Assembly: GCA_039621445.1 (NCBI GenBank)
Contig: CP154954.1
Coordinates: 46,851,847-46,915,846, forward strand
Length of the DNA stretch: 64,000 nucleotides
Source of the DNA: Euglena gracilis
Lineage: Eukaryota > Euglenida > Euglenophyceae > Euglenales
Reading direction: 5' to 3'
Below, piece by piece: positions 61,734 to 64,000 of this stretch (positions are counted from its first letter, which is position 1; each line of letters starts with the position of its first letter). The notes beneath the pieces were generated by a model that was not told where the DNA came from, made no database searches, and saw only the letters and a program-made list of their open reading frames with translations. A program made the position numbers and the translations under genes.

Positions 61734-61874
61734 CTTCTCCAGCTGGAGAGGGAGCGGGACGAGCTGCAGCGCCGCGTGGCGGACGCCGAAATGCGGCGGA
61801 GTGGCGTGCGACGGCTGACCGAAGACCGCAGACCCGCCCCCAAGGCCGCCAACCCTCCTCCGCGCGAAGAAGAG
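61734..61874 (+). CDS. Coiled-coil exon
   Basis: Acceptor GGCGCCGCCTACAG, frame LLQLERERDELQRRVADAEMRR, then TEDRRPAPKAANPPPREEE, donor GAAGAG|GTGTGG. 47 codons, phase zero. Heptad-like Leu spacing suggests a short coiled coil. Confidence 0.55.
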
Positions 61875-62325
61875 GTGTGGCGGCATGGGCCGGCCAGGCA
61901 TGTTGCCCACCGCACATCCATGCCATGTGAACATTGGGGTTGGGGGAAGGGCAAAGCTCACTGTTTCATGTCCTCTGTATTTGAGAGGGGCTAACAGCCC
62001 AAGTAGATTACCAGTCTTCGTTCTGAAAGGGGTGGAAAGTGTTTTGATTTTATCTCAATGGTGAGGTTAGCAATGTGGATTGGCGTGGATTGGGATGGAT
62101 TAGTTTGGATTGGGTTTGCATCGGTGATGGGCATCTTTTTTGAATTTATCATTTTCATTTTTTATCATATTCATATTTATCATTATTTATCATTTTTCAT
62201 TTTTTTTTATCATATTCATAATTATCATTATTATTGTTTGTTTTTATTACAGTTTTTTGTAGCTTTTGCATTTTTTTTTGTTTTTTGTTGTATGAACTGT
62301 ATGAATTGCATTCGCTTTCTCCCAG
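61875..62325 (+). other. Intron sequence
   Basis: AT-rich, with repeated TTTATCATATTCATA and GATTGGGATGGATTAG units. Ends in the pyrimidine tract of the next exon. Confidence 0.55.
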
Positions 62326-62490
62326 ACTGTGGACCGCATCATGGCTGCGCCTGTGGAAGAAGTGCAGCCACCTCTACCCCCAGTGCCTCCTTGCCAGGCT
62401 TTTCCTCCTGTTCTCTTTGGTGTCAAATTCCATGCCGAAACACGGCAATGTGTTCACCCCCCCCCCCAGAGCTGACCCTGAGCCCCTTGG
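62326..62490 (+). CDS. Exon, Pro-rich start
   Basis: After TTCGCTTTCTCCCAG the frame reads TVDRIMAAPVEEVQPPLPPVPP, then FPPVLFGVKFHAETRQ. The frame stays open to about 62499 and the 3' border is uncertain. The acceptor is among the strongest in the window. The protein family is not recognised beyond being compatible with the Pro-rich tail of the CID gene. Confidence 0.5.
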
Positions 62491-62951
62491 GTGGTGTATG
62501 AAGGGGGTTGTCCATTGAATATCCATTAGTGGGTGGGGTGGGTTGGGCTCCCCCCGCGCCAGGTTTTCTTTTTTCTTTTTCAGAACTTTCAACGGGGATC
62601 CTTCAGATGCCTTCAGTACCGAAGGAATTTGTCCTTGCGAGCTGGCATACCCACCGTGTGGCCCTGCCCCCCTGCTGCCCACCAGTTGGAGGGCAGGCAC
62701 AACACTTAGGGTATCCCGGTCCACTGGCTGACACACGGCAGGGCACCCCCCCCCTTTCTTTTCCAGGAATTCCTGGCTGGGTGGGCCCCACGGCCGCAAC
62801 CAAACCGCAGTGCCCAGTTTTCTGCACGTTCGGGTTCTCCCACGCCGAATTCGCATCAAAGTCCCCCCCCCCCTGATGGTGTCGGAGTGCTGTTTCACAA
62901 ACAAAAGCCTGCCCTCGGCCCGCCCCCACTGCCCGCCACCGCCCCGCCCAG

Positions 62952-63061
62952 CAGCGGCGGCATGCAGATCCGGCTGAAGACCGAGGACTTGACGCAGCTG
63001 CACACCGAAGAACGCGCAGCGGCGGTGGAGGTGGAGATGCGCGTCATCCCCAGCGTTGAAG
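62952..63061 (+). CDS. Exon, unidentified
   Basis: A C-rich acceptor (CACCGCCCCGCCCAG) is followed by SGGMQIRLKTEDLTQLHTEERAAAVEVEMRVIPSVE and a possible donor GAAG|GTGCTG. Another possible donor is GAG|GTGGAG near 63030. Confidence 0.45.
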
Positions 63062-63264
63062 GTGCTGGCCCATGAGTTCCACTCCGCACTCCCTCTGTCT
63101 GGTTTGAGCAATCTTTGTCCAACAATCCAGTTCAAGGCAAATCCTCCAATTTGACACAGTTTCGATCAAAATTTGCTTTTTCTGATTTTTGTGAACACTC
63201 ATCCAAAATGTTGGGAAAAAATTACCGCCCCTGCCAAGAGCTGGCTCCCCTCTTCTGTTGGAGT

Positions 63265-63542
63265 CAGGGGGTTTTTTTTTTGTCTTGGACCCTGGGGGGG
63301 TAGGGGGGGTGGGTCTGGCCGAGCCCCCCCGGGGGGGGGTCCCCCCAGGGGGTGGGATATACTTTTCGGCGCCAAAGGCACCGAAAATTTTTGAAAGAGG
63401 TGCCTTTTTTAGCGTTTTTGTTATTTTTTGGCCTTTTCAGGGAAAAGTGGGTTGGGTCCCCCAACCCCCCCCCCCCCGGCCCGGGGGTGGGGGGGTGGGG
63501 GGGGGGCCCCCCCTCCCCCCCGCTCTAAAAAAAAAACCCCTG
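63265..63542. mobile_element. hAT-like MITE, G-tract family, copy 4
   Basis: Ends CAGGGGGTTTTTTTTTT/AAAAAAAAAACCCCTG with duplication GTTGGAGT/GGTGGAGT (63257-63264 and 63543-63550, one mismatch). The core is GGGATATACTTTTCGGCGCC...CCGAAAATTTTTGAAA. Confidence 0.88.
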
Positions 63543-63723
63543 GGTGGAGTGATCATGGTTGACAAAAGCAAACAGGGCATTTAGCCATTGTGCATGTATT
63601 ATGTGCCCATCACATCCCTCTGTTACGGCTTACACCGAAAGGTGGCTGTCGTTTTCCCTGGGGACAAAGACAGACTACGTGGCGATGCACACGCGGCCCC
63701 TTCTCTCTCAGTGGGCAATCCCC

Positions 63724-63999
63724 GGCCCGTTGCCTGGCCATTCGCGGAGGGGGCTGGGGCCAGTGCCCCCCCGCCAGCCCCGCCCCCGCCGCCCCCGCCC
63801 CCGCCTGCCGCCCCGGCGCTGTTCAGCGGGCCACCCCCGGACACCCCAGACCAGCAGCAGTGCCACCTTCAGGTGCCAGAGCTCTCCAAATTCCCTTTGC
63901 ACTGTTCAGGGAATCAACGTAATGGAAATTATCACTTGCGTTGGGAGGGGTTGGTGAGTCGCCCAGCCAGTTGGTCTGACGGGTGGGGGTTTCTGGTGA
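63724..63999 (+). CDS. Poly-proline exon, partial at window end
   Basis: The frame PVAWPFAEGAGASAPPPAPPPPPPPPPPAAP continues through ALFSGPPPDTPDQQQ to the window edge without a stop. A possible donor is CTTCAG|GTGCCA near 63880. The composition fits the Pro-rich C-terminal part of the upstream gene. The start is uncertain. Confidence 0.35.
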
Positions 64000-64000
64000 T

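Overview
The window is nuclear DNA from a eukaryote with a large, repeat-rich genome. Evidence: nested LTR retrotransposons with a tRNA-iMet-type primer site, a poly(A)-tailed LINE, MITE-like elements with 8-bp target duplications, GT-AG introns with pyrimidine tracts, and sparse short exons. Long G/C and A/T homopolymers are common. Retrotransposons carrying a cytosine-5 DNA methyltransferase were previously described from dinoflagellates and a streptophyte alga, so a protist or alga is likely. I cannot name the species. There is no prokaryotic gene organisation.

Positions 1-28,448 are a nest of insertions. An old minus-strand LINE copy (pieces at about 540-1110 and 27303-27660) is split by a chromodomain Ty3-type LTR element, 'A' (1475-27298; TG...CA LTRs, 4-bp duplication CTCT). 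A is split inside its gag gene by a second chromodomain Ty3-type element, 'B' (6085-18562; AGTT...AACT LTRs, duplication CAAC). A 425-bp MITE (24555-24979) also sits in the 3' part of A. Both LTR elements encode a long Gag with a basic Gly/Lys-rich tail and no zinc knuckle. Both have a polyprotein with a DCM-like cytosine methyltransferase placed before protease, RT, RNase H, integrase and chromodomain. A also has an NPPW-containing, N6-adenine-methyltransferase-like segment between the cytosine methyltransferase and the protease. Both elements are broken by indels and in-frame stops.

Positions 28,449-31,663 hold a minus-strand LINE with a restriction-like endonuclease. It is inserted in a leucine-rich-repeat coding segment with an 11-bp target duplication. 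A near-perfect class-1 2A ribosome-skipping motif lies in frame upstream of its RT.

Positions 31,700-45,700 are mostly non-coding. They contain decayed coding traces (a PHD-finger-like pseudogene at about 34 kb), long perfect palindromes and MITEs.

Positions 45,700-64,000 contain plus-strand exons with convincing splice acceptors. The best are an RRM exon (45759-45951) and three exons forming a CTD-interacting domain of the Pcf11 type (55168-57428), followed by Pro-rich and coiled-coil exons. The introns hold microsatellites, hAT-like MITEs and a 450-bp foldback element.
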